From Streptomyces sp. V4I2 (GTDB lineage: Bacteria > Actinomycetota > Actinomycetes > Streptomycetales > Streptomycetaceae), in contig NZ_JAUSZM010000003.1 in assembly GCF_030817655.1 (NCBI RefSeq), forward strand, positions 2,604,001 through 2,668,000: DNA of 64,000 nucleotides, in the 5' to 3' direction. How positions within the stretch are numbered: position 1 is the first letter of the stretch; every line of letters starts with the position of its first letter. Both the position numbers and the translations under genes were made by a program. This document shows, piece by piece, positions 47,401 to 55,202 of the stretch. Below the pieces are notes generated by a model. That model did not search any database. It was not told the origin of the DNA and saw nothing but the letters and a program-made list of their open reading frames with translations.

Positions 47401-48505
47401 CGCGGGGTACGGGGCGACGGCGGCGAAGGCGGCCAAGTACGGCGACGAGGCGCTGGAGGCCCTGGACACGGCGAGCGACGTCGGCCGCAACGTGCCGCCG
47501 AGCGCGGCGACACCGTCCACGGGCGGCGCGAATCCCCCGTCGACCGGCGCCGCCGACGCGCCCTCCACGGGCGGCGCCAATCCGCCGGCCGACCCTGCCC
47601 CGGCTCCGGCGGCGCCCGCACCGGCACCGGCACCGGCCGCGCCGAAGGTCCCGGACGCACCGCCGGCGTGCAAGGTCGGCAACAGCTTCGTCCCCGGCAC
47701 CAAGGTCCTGATGGCCGACGGAACGACGAAGGCGATCGAGGACGTCGAGATCGGCGACAAGGTCGCCGCATCGGACGTGGAGACCGACGACGTCCAGACC
47801 CGCGCGGTCACCCGCACGATCAAGGGAGATGGCACCAAGCACCTGGTCACCCTCACCGTCGACACGGACGGCCGGGCAGGCGACAAGACCTCCACGATCA
47901 CGGCCACCGACGGCCACCCGTTCTGGCTGCCGGACGCGGGCCGTTGGGTGGAGGCCGGTGACCTGGAGCGCGGACAGTGGCTGAGCACGGGCAGCGGCAG
48001 CTGGATCCAGATCACAGCGGCCAAGACCCGGACGGCACAGGCGACGGTCCACAACCTGGCCGTCGAAGGCCTGCACACGTATTACGTGCTGGTGGGGGCC
48101 GCACCGACTCTGGTCCACAACGACGGGTGCGGGCCGGTACCGTACGGATCGACCGATCTCAGCCAGATGGCGATCAACCACCGGCGCACCGCCGGCGTGG
48201 GCCCCGGTCAGAACGTCGCCATCTACCAGGTAGAACTGCCGAACGGGCAGGTGGCCAACCTCCCCTTCGTCAATAATGTGCGCGGCCCGCACTCCGAGGC
48301 CAACGCCGACGACTTCCTGGAGTCGATCGGTTTCGGCCCCGAGACAGTCGTGGGTATCTACTCCGAACGCAACTTCTGCACCTCGGCGGGCCACGACTGC
48401 GCCGGCCGGGTCGGTAAGTACACCAGGGCGGGCAACAGCCTTTCCTGGAGCTTCGAAGCGGGCGAGAACGCCATGGCGGCGATCTCCCGCACGGTGTTCG
48501 GCTGA
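41462..48505 (+). CDS. Secreted RHS/YD-repeat polymorphic toxin with Hint domain and deaminase-like tip
   Basis: The 2,347-residue protein starts at ATG 41462 (AAGGAG site upstream). Domains in order: signal or anchor (about 25-50); disordered acidic region to 120; fibronectin-like segment; long YD/RHS repeats (many TYD-x-x-GN units); a golvesin-like beta module (about 1320-1436; GDYTVYVQYP); more YD repeats; RHS core ending about 1915 (DPFTGNRYAFAGGNPISFIE); a short hydrophobic segment; a Pro/Ala linker (2013-2068); a Hint autoprotease (2070-2220; GTKVLMADGTTKAIEDV, TDGHPFW, LVHND). The last 127 residues hold H2277-S-E and C2306-x6-C2313, the zinc pattern of nucleic-acid deaminase toxins. 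It is followed by a probable immunity gene. The toxin class is a hypothesis; the RHS-Hint architecture is clear. Confidence 0.9.
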   Translation: MAGLGHTRIRTRLRPTRNRLRRLRLRAALVGAVATALIIGTAPSTPARTGEARPAAASEPDTTDPRDGWRPASERADDEDDRGFWDSLFGSDDAKDDRDDGDDGEGEGDKKPPRITLDRARGAASLTHPRVAGGTDGVRITAPRTAHATGADLAWTAYDGKGLLEYEVHRSTSKDFTPTDETLVAPVDRGTRTFADRTAPPALEGDGRTYHYRIAVRTKQGKLVAGPARAVELPAVGQVARGGKLLAAPEGETYFLPFTPARMVPGETATVEATLTNTTSAVWKKGERVLSYRWTLDGKDITSLLNKDATGLPKDVAPGETVTFDAELKAPVLVDPLDKRLTFGLEWDLREKATGDWLSETDGVPPSKHEVTAEYPTSDQLGLEDFYSYAGKNTGAGSALMSNLYAGNAVWSYNAFSNPSLGFSTFLRLAYNSQDASSTPAGPGWSLQASSPVRLGTPLDFHPSALLPKQLTLTDGDGTSHVFSKNKKGEWDSPAGVHFRVKQLEKDCLLKPHQREAWEFLRPDRTRFLFDCQGYPSAQVDKNGNRMEFTYEERLLGHPSKLLKYVTDAEGRRTLTVDYWEKGEAYTYVDEDGKVREGKHLLNPFIIGKVRSVTDISGRRIDFTFTEKGLLALLTDGANSADKDLRKVFRFGYGKEFDHPGLKLAQVTDPKGNATELDYVGPHDDKDQLNYLGYTKTVTDRLGGLTRYRYEDADDHDGKAIRTVVTDAEGNPATQLMDGYGRPVELTDAKKRTTKLGWDADNNVTRLEENNGAARTWKYDPRTGYPLEAKDAESVKNDRPASTLAYASGENGYIADLVRRVSPEGRAWQFGYDARGNMISVTDPKGVASEPAGDYTSTNAYDARGRLIAATDANEHTTKFEDYDPSGYPRVIVDALGNRTLTTYDVRGNVTEVEEADGATTTQTYDLFARPLENRRPKDQKAGEFIVTPAPQYDANDNTLVFTAPNEVSSTSVFDAADQLLKSTQPGDEEGSAPRVSTFTYDKVGNQLTSTEPKGNRTETPGDFTSTTKYDEVYQPIEAVNSAGKRASAVYNDVGDLVKVVDARKNETENPDDYTSKFRYDLDHRLLETTDAAGNSTTSTYDWDGLTTATTDAEGNRTELVMDARAALVEARVPYDGDGDDAVVRTTRFEYDEVGNQTRVITPRGIETGDDPKDFAAETVYDELNRVKETLSPFDPDDARYNTPDRTTYEYDALSRVKKVSAPPSEGQSVRNETEYTYFDTGWIKTSTDAFDIKNTYQYNDLGQQIQNTLSSGGGSVTRTLDSAFYPSGALKSRSDDGVPVGLQAALVDNSDINNTATQGTWTEAAAEGSYGYNAQTHPAGSGEDRFVWQLTIPQAGDYTVYVQYPKVDGAAKDATYEIKHKDGTETKTLDQTELPGEWRSLGKYAFGEDTGQAVTLTDKATGTVVADAVRLVRDNSGDTDNEEKDFSYRYDANGNQIEITDRSPGVETDRYTLEYNELNQLGTVVEHDGDAVRNTTKLTYDANGNTLTTTHDLTWSKLDYDVLDRVERITNAASPTAGDRQVTELEYTARGELAEQTKPNGNVLTVDYYLDGSTKKTSEKTSDDTLVAEHALKYNANGHKVEDVLKLMDADDHGSTIDNTYAYTYDPQDRIAKVAKTGDDEATEEYRHDAAGNVVWQTVDDTTTTHRYDRNRLLTSTADGASSTYNYDPLGRLDTVSFGGETIQKYRYDGFDRPASITAGSGESAKTTRITYDAFDRTVKEAVGSGDDAKTTLFTYLGITSHSLKEEVTDEGVTSFQYASWGQKLTQIKDEEDKDPETTQYLYHPHGDVEALTDKDGNTKATYGYTAYGKNDAAQFTGADKPGAGGGESEDPYNSYRFNSKRYDTTSGTYDMGFRTYDPGLNRFLTRDMYGGALADMGLSTDPFTGNRYAFAGGNPISFIEIDGHLFGMSWSDIGHIALDVVGLIPVVGEAADLANCGWYAAEGEYVDAALSCASAIPFAGYGATAAKAAKYGDEALEALDTASDVGRNVPPSAATPSTGGANPPSTGAADAPSTGGANPPADPAPAPAAPAPAPAPAAPKVPDAPPACKVGNSFVPGTKVLMADGTTKAIEDVEIGDKVAASDVETDDVQTRAVTRTIKGDGTKHLVTLTVDTDGRAGDKTSTITATDGHPFWLPDAGRWVEAGDLERGQWLSTGSGSWIQITAAKTRTAQATVHNLAVEGLHTYYVLVGAAPTLVHNDGCGPVPYGSTDLSQMAINHRRTAGVGPGQNVAIYQVELPNGQVANLPFVNNVRGPHSEANADDFLESIGFGPETVVGIYSERNFCTSAGHDCAGRVGKYTRAGNSLSWSFEAGENAMAAISRTVFG

Positions 48506-48586
48506 GAGTGACAGAGTGATCATGTAGGCCGGGCAGAGCCATGGGATACGGTTTCGTGGCCCTGCCCGGCCGACCAGGAGACGCGA

Positions 48587-49264
48587 GTGAACGCTGACGA
48601 GGCCCGTGCCGAGGTGGCCCGCATCCTCGGCGCGAATCTCGGCGAGCTGACCGACGGCGGTCGGCTCGCCGTGGTCCCTTCGATCCCCCCGGATGACTGG
48701 GAACTGACGGAGACGGACAGGCAGGCCCTGTGGAGCCATGGCCTGCCCCCGGCCAGGCAGGATGAAATCCTGACCGTCATCGGCGACTACCAGCAAGGGG
48801 TGCGGCCCGAACTGGAGGAGGACGGCACCCCTCTCTACCGTCTCGGCTCCTACGGCGTGGCAACCATCGGGGCAGTGCGCTCGACGGGGACCGTCCTCGC
48901 GCTGCCGAAGTACCGCGAGGTCCATCCCGCCCTTCGCCACCTCCATCCGGACGGCATCACCCCCAGCACGGTCAACGTCACCGTCGCGGGGCTCGTCGAC
49001 TGCGCCTGGCGGTGGTATTGGCTCGTGCCGATCCTCGCCGAGCAGCAGACACTGGCCGGCGAGGCGGAGGTCGCGGCCTGGCGGGCGGCGACGGCCGCCG
49101 ATCCGCAGGACGACGCTCGCCAGGACGACGTTCCGCAGGACTACTACGCGGACTGCAAGGCACTATGCCGGGAGGTCCTGGCGGCCTTCGGCGACCGTGA
49201 TCCACTGGTCGCTTCGCCCGACCGCTCTTTCTGGTCGAACGTCATCCGCGACGACCTCTTCTGA
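48587..49264 (+). CDS. Probable immunity protein for the RHS toxin (SUKH-like)
   Basis: The 225-residue acidic cytosolic protein has features resembling SUKH-4-type immunity proteins: HGLPPARQDEIL after a start-region tryptophan, then LYRLGSYGVATIGAVRSTGTVLALP and a helical end closing with DRSFWSNVIRDDLF. The GTG at 48587 has an AGGAGA site. It lies 81 bp after the toxin, in the position where immunity genes always sit. Family assignment is from pattern memory and is tentative; the role as immunity follows mainly from location. Confidence 0.7.
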   Translation: MNADEARAEVARILGANLGELTDGGRLAVVPSIPPDDWELTETDRQALWSHGLPPARQDEILTVIGDYQQGVRPELEEDGTPLYRLGSYGVATIGAVRSTGTVLALPKYREVHPALRHLHPDGITPSTVNVTVAGLVDCAWRWYWLVPILAEQQTLAGEAEVAAWRAATAADPQDDARQDDVPQDYYADCKALCREVLAAFGDRDPLVASPDRSFWSNVIRDDLF

Positions 49265-49276
49265 GCACGTCGGTCC

Positions 49277-50368
49277 CTATCCGACGACCCGCCCGTTCAG
49301 CACCACCCTCAACGGGGCCCCCAGCACGCGTACGTCCGTGCGGGGGTCCCGTTCGTACACCACCAGGTCCCCCACCGCCCCCTCCTCCAACCCGGGCCGC
49401 CCAAGCCACTTCCGGGCGCCCCAGGTCGTCGCCGACAGGGCCTCCAGCGGAGGGATGCCGGCCGTCACCAGTTCGGCGACCTCCGCCGCCACCAGGCCGT
49501 GGGGCAGCGTGCCGCCGGCGTCGGTGCCGACGAAGACCGGGATGCCGGCGTCGTAGGCGTTGCGGACCGTGTCGTAGCGGCGTTCGTGGAGGCGGCGCAT
49601 GTGGGCCGACCAGCGGGGGAACCTGGATTCGCCGCCGTCGGCCAGCCGCGGGAAGGTGGCGATGTTGACCAGGGTCGGGACGATCGCGACGCCGCGGGAG
49701 ACGAAGAGCGGGATCAGGTCGTCCGTCAGGCCCGTCGCGTGTTCGATGCAGTCGATGCCCGACTCCACCAGGTCGCGCAAGGACGACTCCGCGAAGCAGT
49801 GTGCCGTCACCCGCGCGCCCAGGCGATGGGCCTCCGCGATGGCCGCCTCGACCGCGTCCCGCGGCCAGCTGGGAGCCAGGTCGCCCGCCTCGCGGTCGAT
49901 CCAGTCGCCCACCAGCTTCACCCAGCCGTCGCCGCGCCGGGCCTCCTGGGCGACGTAGGCGACGAGGTCCTCCGGCTCGATCTCCCACGCGAAGTCACGG
50001 ATGTAGCGGCGGGTACGCGCGATGTGGCGGCCCGCGCGGATGATCTTCGGGAGGTCCTGGCGGTCGTCGATCCAGCGGGTGTCGGAGGGCGAACCCGCGT
50101 CGCGGATCAGCAGGGTGCCCGCCTCGCGGTCGGTCAGCGCCTGCTTCTCGGCGACGTCCTGCGGTACCGGGCCGTGCGGGCCCAGGCCGACGTGGCAGTG
50201 GGCGTCGACCAGACCGGGCAGCGCCCAGCCCGACATCGTGCGGATGTCACGGGCCGCGAGGGGGCGGTCGTAGGAGATCCGGCCGTCGACGATCCACAGC
50301 TCGTCCCGGACGTCGTCCGGGCCGACCAGGATCCGGCCCTTCACGTGCAGCACCGTGCGATCACTCAT
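49277..50368 (-). CDS. Amidohydrolase family protein
   Basis: The 363-residue protein has the metal-dependent TIM-barrel hydrolase pattern: LPGLVDAHCHVGLG (first metal histidines), a candidate bridging lysine in WVKLVGDWID, VTAHCFAE, DCIEHATG and VFVGTDAGG (catalytic Asp). Flanking beta-sandwich pieces occur at both ends (ILVGPDDVRDELWIVDG and GDLVVYERDPRTD). Members hydrolyse amide or ester bonds in small molecules such as imidazolonepropionate or prolidase substrates; the substrate is unknown. ATG at 50368 follows AAGGTG. It is convergent with the immunity gene, 12 bp apart. Confidence 0.9.
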   Translation of the reverse strand: MSDRTVLHVKGRILVGPDDVRDELWIVDGRISYDRPLAARDIRTMSGWALPGLVDAHCHVGLGPHGPVPQDVAEKQALTDREAGTLLIRDAGSPSDTRWIDDRQDLPKIIRAGRHIARTRRYIRDFAWEIEPEDLVAYVAQEARRGDGWVKLVGDWIDREAGDLAPSWPRDAVEAAIAEAHRLGARVTAHCFAESSLRDLVESGIDCIEHATGLTDDLIPLFVSRGVAIVPTLVNIATFPRLADGGESRFPRWSAHMRRLHERRYDTVRNAYDAGIPVFVGTDAGGTLPHGLVAAEVAELVTAGIPPLEALSATTWGARKWLGRPGLEEGAVGDLVVYERDPRTDVRVLGAPLRVVLNGRVVG

Positions 50369-50393
50369 GCACCGCACCTTAGTCAGCCCGGCG

Positions 50394-51185
50394 TCACTGC
50401 TCCCAGGGCGGTGGTCCCTCGAAGGCGAGCTGGTACACGTCGAAGAGGACCGCGGCCTCGACGCCGAGCGCGGGGCCGGCCTGGCGGGCCGCCCAGGTCA
50501 GGAAGGGGCGGGGTTCGAAGCCCTGGGCCCCGAGGCCCTTGGTGTACTCGGCGTGGGCGGCGAGGGAGGCGATGCCCCGCTCCAGCGATGCGCCGGACAC
50601 GTCCACGCCGTGGGTGGGGCGCTCGGCGCCGGCGAAGCACACGAAGCGGACCCCTCCCCAGGGTTCGAGGCCCTCGTCGGCGAGTTCGGGGAAGATCCAC
50701 CGGTTGCCCGCGTCCCGCGCCGCGTCGAGCGCGGCGAGACCCACCACGCGGTGGTCGGCCTGGTTGACCACTCCGGCGACCATCCGCACGGTGTACGCCC
50801 CGGTCACCACGACCTCGGGCCGGTGCCGGCGGATGGCCCGCACGATGTCACGGCGCAGGTCCGGGCCGTACTCGATCATTCCGTCGCGGTGGTCGAGGAA
50901 CTCGACCGTGTCCACGCCCACTTCGCGGGCCCCGGCCCGTTCCTCCGCCTCACGCAGCGGGCCCGCCTCGTCGGGGTGCAGCCCGTCGATGCCGGCCTCG
51001 CCCCGCGTGGCCAGCAGGTACGCGACCTGCTTGCCCTGGGCCGTCCACCGGGCCACGGCGGACGCCGTCCCGTACTCGATGTCGTCCGGGTGGGAGGCCA
51101 CGGCCAGGCAGCGGTCCCAGTCCTCCGGCAGCCGGGGCAGCGCGGTGCCGGCTCCGAAGCCGCCCGCGTCGTCGAGAGTCGTCAT
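50394..51185 (-). CDS. PIG-L family deacetylase
   Basis: The 263-residue protein has the zinc-binding motif ASHPDDIEYG near the start and a second histidine in VVNQADHRVVGLAAL, as in MshB/Mca-type enzymes. These hydrolyse N-acetylglucosaminyl groups or mycothiol conjugates. It could be a mycothiol S-conjugate amidase or a deacetylase of another GlcNAc compound. It lies 25 bp upstream of the amidohydrolase gene in the same direction, so they may be co-transcribed. ATG at 51185. Confidence 0.9.
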   Translation of the reverse strand: MTTLDDAGGFGAGTALPRLPEDWDRCLAVASHPDDIEYGTASAVARWTAQGKQVAYLLATRGEAGIDGLHPDEAGPLREAEERAGAREVGVDTVEFLDHRDGMIEYGPDLRRDIVRAIRRHRPEVVVTGAYTVRMVAGVVNQADHRVVGLAALDAARDAGNRWIFPELADEGLEPWGGVRFVCFAGAERPTHGVDVSGASLERGIASLAAHAEYTKGLGAQGFEPRPFLTWAARQAGPALGVEAAVLFDVYQLAFEGPPPWEQ

Positions 51186-51240
51186 GCCCCGAATGATGGC
51201 GGTCCGCAGGCTCCGTCCGACAGGGGAACGTATGTCCTCT

Positions 51241-52050
51241 TCAGTCGCTTGTGCCCACCTGGTCCGACGTCTCCTCCTCCACCTCCGCCATCGCGGGGTC
51301 GAGGAGACGGGAGAGGAAGTGCCGGGTGCGTTCGTGGCGGGGGTTGGCGATGACCTGTTCCGGGGTGCCGTCCTCGACGATCACTCCGCCGTCCATGAAG
51401 ACGACCCGGTCGGCGACCTCGCGGGCGAAGGTCATCTCGTGGGTGACGACCATCATCGTCATGCCCTCGTTCGCCAGCATGCGCATCACCGCCAGTACGT
51501 CCCCCACCAGCTCCGGGTCGAGCGCCGACGTAGGTTCGTCGAACAGCATCACCTCGGGGCCCATGGCAAGGGCGCGGGCGATCGCCACCCGCTGCTGCTG
51601 GCCGCCGGAGAGGGAGGCCGGGTAGGCGTCCGCCTTCTCCGCCAGACCCACCCGTTCCAGGTTCTCGGCGGCCACCTTGGCTGCCTGCGCCTTGTCCCGC
51701 CTGAGCACCCGCCGCTGCGGCAGCGTGAGGTTCTCCGTCACGGACAGGTGCGGGAAGAGGTTGAACTGCTGGAAGACCATGCCGATACGGCGGCGTACGG
51801 CGTCGATGTCGACGTCGGGATCCGTCAACTCGGTGCCGCCGACGAAGACCTGGCCCTTGGTGGGTTCCTCCAGGAGGTTCACGCACCTCAGCAGCGTCGA
51901 CTTGCCCGAGCCCGAGGGGCCGATGACGCACACGACCTCGCCCTGGTCGACCTCCAGGTCGATGCCGCGCAGCACCTCGTTGTCGCCGAACGACTTGTGC
52001 AGGCCGCGCACTTCGATCTCCGGGTGCGTCCCAGGAGTCTTCTCGCTCAT
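51241..52050 (-). CDS. Polar amino acid ABC transporter ATP-binding protein
   Basis: The 269-residue ATPase has Walker [10 protein letters not shown] (about 49-57), signature LSGGQQQR, Walker [13 protein letters not shown] and switch histidine VVTHEMTF. Sequence and the two following genes place it in the GlnQ/HisP family that energises uptake of glutamate, glutamine or related amino acids. ATG at 52050 overlaps the permease stop as ATGA. It is the last gene of a three-gene operon. Confidence 0.95.
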   Translation of the reverse strand: MSEKTPGTHPEIEVRGLHKSFGDNEVLRGIDLEVDQGEVVCVIGPSGSGKSTLLRCVNLLEEPTKGQVFVGGTELTDPDVDIDAVRRRIGMVFQQFNLFPHLSVTENLTLPQRRVLRRDKAQAAKVAAENLERVGLAEKADAYPASLSGGQQQRVAIARALAMGPEVMLFDEPTSALDPELVGDVLAVMRMLANEGMTMMVVTHEMTFAREVADRVVFMDGGVIVEDGTPEQVIANPRHERTRHFLSRLLDPAMAEVEEETSDQVGTSD

Positions 52051-52880
52051 TTCACGGCCTCCTGGGCCTTCGTCTCCATACGGCGCACGACGAAGCCGAG
52101 CGGGATCGTGACCAGCAGATAGCACAGGCCGGCGACGAGGATCGGCGTGGAGTTGGCGGTCGTACTCGCCAGATCCCGGCCGTACTTGGACAGTTCGCGC
52201 TCCTCCAGGGTGACACCGAGGAACAGCACCAGCGAGGAGTCCTTGAAGAGCAGGACCAACTCGTTGGTGAGCGGCGGGAGGATGATCCGGAACGCCTGCG
52301 GGATGATGATCGAGATCATCGCGCGTGCGGGCGAGAAGCCCAGTGAACGGGCCGCTTCCATCTGGCCCTTGGGGACGGCCTGGATGCCGGCGCGGATCGT
52401 CTCCGCCATGTAGGCCGCCGCCACCAGACCGAGAGCGAGCGCGACCTTGCCGTAGGTGCCGCCGACGATCTCCGTGCCCGGGAAGGCGAGCGGGACGGCG
52501 ACGCCGATGAAGATGAAGATCAGCAGGGCCGGCAGACCGCGGAAGATCTCGATGTACACCCCGGCGAACCAGCGGTACGGCCCGACCGACGACAGCCGCA
52601 TCAGCGCGATGACCATGCCGAGCATCAGGCCGACGACGAAGCCGGACAGGGTGTAGAGCACGGTGTTCTTCAGCGCCAGCGTGATGACGTCCGGGAACAT
52701 CTGCTCGGCGATGTCGGCCTGCGCGAACTGGTTCTGCAGCCGGTCCCAGTCCGCCGAGGCCGCGAAGGCGATCACGGCGGCGACGAAGACGGCGTACTGG
52801 ATGCCCTGCGACAGGCGGCGCTTCTGACGCCGTGTCAGGCCCTTCTTGCGGGGCGGTGCTTCGAGCTTGGTATCACTCAT
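52047..52880 (-). CDS. Polar amino acid ABC transporter permease
   Basis: The 277-residue membrane protein has a basic N-terminus ([15 protein letters not shown]) and several hydrophobic helices. The docking loop reads [17 protein letters not shown], typical of the HisM/GlnP permeases, and [15 protein letters not shown] lies in the translocation path. ATG at 52880 overlaps the binding-protein stop (ATGA) and its own stop overlaps the ATPase start. Confidence 0.95.
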   Translation of the reverse strand: MSDTKLEAPPRKKGLTRRQKRRLSQGIQYAVFVAAVIAFAASADWDRLQNQFAQADIAEQMFPDVITLALKNTVLYTLSGFVVGLMLGMVIALMRLSSVGPYRWFAGVYIEIFRGLPALLIFIFIGVAVPLAFPGTEIVGGTYGKVALALGLVAAAYMAETIRAGIQAVPKGQMEAARSLGFSPARAMISIIIPQAFRIILPPLTNELVLLFKDSSLVLFLGVTLEERELSKYGRDLASTTANSTPILVAGLCYLLVTIPLGFVVRRMETKAQEAVK

Positions 52881-53746
52881 GAGGCGGACGGAGAAGCGGA
52901 TGCCGCGGACTCGTCGTACGGGCCGATCCACTGCTCGTAGAGCTTCTTGTACGTGCCGTCGGCCCTGGCGTCCGCGAGCGCCTTGTTGATGGCGGCGAGC
53001 AGCTTGGTGTTGCCCTTCTTCACCGTGAAGCCGTACTGCTCACCGGTGTTGATGTTGTCGGCGACCTCGAAGGCGTCCGCGTTGGCCTTGTTCTTCAGCC
53101 AGCCCTGGACGACCGGGTAGTCGATGACGACGGCCTTGACCTGGCCGGAACGCAGGCCGTTGAGGACCGCGTCCGAGGACTCGAAGGAGACCGGGTCGAA
53201 GCCCTGGCTCTTCGCGTAGTCCTCGCCGGTGGTCTGCGCCTGGGCGCCGAGCGCAACCTTCTTGGACTTCACGTCGGCGAGGGAGCCGACCCCGGCCTTC
53301 TTGTCGACCAGGACGGCCTGGGTGGCGTCGAAGTACGGGTCCGAGAAGTCGACGTTCTTCTTGCGCTCCTCGGTGATGGTCATGCCGGCCGCGGCCAGGT
53401 CGCACTGGCCGGCGTTGAGGGACCCACCGGTCTTGAAGTTCTCGAAGGGCTGGTCGAGGATGTCCTGCTGCACGCCCAGGTCCTTGGCGACCAGGTCGAT
53501 CAGCGAGACGTCGAAGCCCTGCACCTTGCCGTCGATCTCCGACTGGAAGGGCGGGTACGGCAGGTGCGTGCAGGTGGTGAGCTGACCGGCCTTGACCAGT
53601 TCGACCCCGCCGGCGGCGGTCTTCGTGCCGCTGCCCCCGTCGTCGGTGGAGGTGCAACCGGAGGCAGAGACAGCCACGAGCACCAGCCCGGCCGTCGCGG
53701 TGGTGGCGGCCAGGACGCGGGTCCGGCGCCCGAGGAGCGTGTTCAC
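52877..53746 (-). CDS. Amino acid ABC transporter substrate-binding lipoprotein
   Basis: The 289-residue precursor has a lipoprotein signal with lipobox SASGC followed by an acidic linker. The mature domain is of the GlnH/HisJ type: THLPYPPFQSEIDGKVQGFD, VSLIDLVAKDLG, MTITEERKKNVDFSDPYFDA, and a C-terminal closing helix LYEQWIGPYDE. The GTG at 53746 has an AGGAAGG site. As first gene of the transporter operon it follows a well-formed promoter at 53781-53808. The ligand is a polar amino acid or derivative. Confidence 0.95.
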   Translation of the reverse strand: MNTLLGRRTRVLAATTATAGLVLVAVSASGCTSTDDGGSGTKTAAGGVELVKAGQLTTCTHLPYPPFQSEIDGKVQGFDVSLIDLVAKDLGVQQDILDQPFENFKTGGSLNAGQCDLAAAGMTITEERKKNVDFSDPYFDATQAVLVDKKAGVGSLADVKSKKVALGAQAQTTGEDYAKSQGFDPVSFESSDAVLNGLRSGQVKAVVIDYPVVQGWLKNKANADAFEVADNINTGEQYGFTVKKGNTKLLAAINKALADARADGTYKKLYEQWIGPYDESAASASPSAS

Positions 53747-53780
53747 GGCGGGCCTTCCTATGGGGAAACTGTGGCTTCCG

Positions 53781-53810
53781 ATTATAAGGAGAAGTTTGAG
53801 GCTCTCAAAC
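53781..53810 (-). promoter_or_regulatory. Promoter and operator palindrome of the amino acid transporter
   Basis: On the minus strand TTGAGA (53808-53803) and TATAAT (53786-53781) are spaced by 16 bases, a near-consensus vegetative promoter. The perfect inverted repeat GTTTGAG-gct-CTCAAAC (53794-53810) covers the -35 box, a likely repressor site. The aminotransferase gene lies on the other side and may share the regulator. Confidence 0.7.
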
Positions 53811-53941
53811 CAAACCGATGGCTTCGGGGCTGTCCGGCCTAAGAAGTCGTCGGTCGGGGGAGCGTGGCGGGTGGCGGTTACGCTCGTCACCTCTACCCCG
53901 TGAGTGGGACTCGTTACCCCGTGAGTGAAGAGAGCACCGCC

Positions 53942-55042
53942 GTGACACACCCGTTTCTGGATCTGGCCCCGCTGACCGCCGCGCACTTCGCGTCGATCGA
54001 GGACCGTGTGGCGCGGCTGCTGAGCACCGAACAGGACGTGGTGATCACGCAGGGCGAGGCGCTGCTGCCGCTGGAGGGTGCGATCCGTTCCACCGCCGGA
54101 CCGGGCACCACGGCGCTCAACGTCATCACCGGCCCGTACGGGCAGACCTTCGGCGACTGGCTGCGGGACTGCGGCGCGAGGGTGATCGACCTGGCGGTGC
54201 CCTTCCACACCGCCGTCACCGCCGAGCAGATCCAGGACGCCTTCGCCGAGCACCCGGAGATCGACTTCGTGTCCCTGGTGCACGCGGAGGCCGCGACCGG
54301 CAACACCAACCCGGTCGCGGAGATCGGCGAGGTCGTACGGCGGCACGGCGCCCTGTTCCATCTCGACGCCGTCGCCTCCATCGGCGCGGAGCCGGTGCTG
54401 CCGGACGCGTGGGGCGTCGACCTGTGCGTGATCGGGGCGCAGAAGGCGATGGGCGGGCCCGCGGGTGTCTCGGCCGTGTCGGTGAGCGAGCGGGCGTGGG
54501 CGCGGATGGCGGCGAATCCGGGGGCGCCACGCCGGTCGTACCTCTCCTTGCTGGACTGGAAGGAGAGGTGGATCGACGGCGGGCGGAAGACTCTGCTGCA
54601 CGCGCCGGCGCAGTTGGAGATGCTGGCGTTGGAGGCGTGTGTCGAGCGGATCGAGGCGGTGGGGCCGGCCGCCGTGATGGAGCGGCACCGGCGGGCCGCG
54701 GAGGCGACTCGGGCGGGGGCGCGGGCGCTGGGTGGGGGTCTTGAGCCGTATGTGTACGAGGACCGGGAGGCCGCGCCGGTCGCCACGACGCTGAGGGCGC
54801 CGTCGGGCGTGGTGGCGTCGGAGTTGGTGGCCCGGGCGCTGGAGTCGGACCCGGCCGTGCCGCTGGTGGCGGGTGGGGGTGCGCTGGCCAAGGAGATGAT
54901 CCGGGTCAACCACTACGGGGTGGATGCGACGCGGGGGGCGGTGCGGGCGAGTCTGTCGGCGCTTGGCGCTGCGCTGGCGGCGGCGGGGTTGGGCGTGGAT
55001 GTGGAGGGGGCGTTGGGGGCTGCGGAGGGTGCGTGGCGGTAG
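53942..55042 (+). CDS. Class V aminotransferase (alanine-glyoxylate/serine type)
   Basis: The 366-residue PLP enzyme has the class V pattern: VVITQGEALLPLEGAIRS, VSLVHAEAATGNTNPV, FHLDAVASIGAEPV and the PLP lysine in VIGAQKAMGGPAGVSAV. Such enzymes transaminate alanine, serine, aspartate or 2-aminoethylphosphonate, or act as pyridoxamine-pyruvate aminotransferases. GTG at 53942 follows GAAGAGAG; GTG at 53921 is an alternative. It is divergent from the amino acid ABC transporter, so a link to uptake of its substrate is plausible but unproven. Confidence 0.88.
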   Translation: MTHPFLDLAPLTAAHFASIEDRVARLLSTEQDVVITQGEALLPLEGAIRSTAGPGTTALNVITGPYGQTFGDWLRDCGARVIDLAVPFHTAVTAEQIQDAFAEHPEIDFVSLVHAEAATGNTNPVAEIGEVVRRHGALFHLDAVASIGAEPVLPDAWGVDLCVIGAQKAMGGPAGVSAVSVSERAWARMAANPGAPRRSYLSLLDWKERWIDGGRKTLLHAPAQLEMLALEACVERIEAVGPAAVMERHRRAAEATRAGARALGGGLEPYVYEDREAAPVATTLRAPSGVVASELVARALESDPAVPLVAGGGALAKEMIRVNHYGVDATRGAVRASLSALGAALAAAGLGVDVEGALGAAEGAWR

Positions 55043-55062
55043 TGGTGGTGGCAGTGGTGGGT

Positions 55063-55178
55063 GGCTGAGGTTCTGGGGTCGCCCCTCCGCCCCTTCCCGT
55101 CCCGTCTCTGGGGGCTGCGCCCCCAGACCCCCGCTTTCGGCCCGAAGGGCCTCGTCCTCAAACGCCGGACGGGCTGAA
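55063..55178. repeat. Dispersed Streptomyces repeat (copy B), intergenic
   Basis: It starts GGCTGAGGTT and ends GACGGGCTGAA with the hairpin CTGGGGGC-TGC-GCCCCCAG (55108-55126). It differs from copy A inside cobB by only scattered changes. Here it follows the aminotransferase stop by 20 bp and may act as its terminator. Confidence 0.9.
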
Positions 55179-55202
55179 ATAGCCCGTGGCATGCTCGGGC
55201 TC

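Noticed and set aside
47669..48121. Intein in the RHS protein
   Set aside because: The Hint segment ends in LVHND followed by the toxin, with no C-terminal extein nucleophile directly after the Asn and no flanking host domain to rejoin. It fits a pretoxin-type autoprotease instead.
41471..48946. A 2,491-codon open frame on the minus strand, opposite the RHS gene
   Set aside because: Long antisense frames are expected in very GC-rich genes. The predicted protein is low-complexity (V, G, R, D-rich) with no domains, while the plus strand encodes clear YD repeats.
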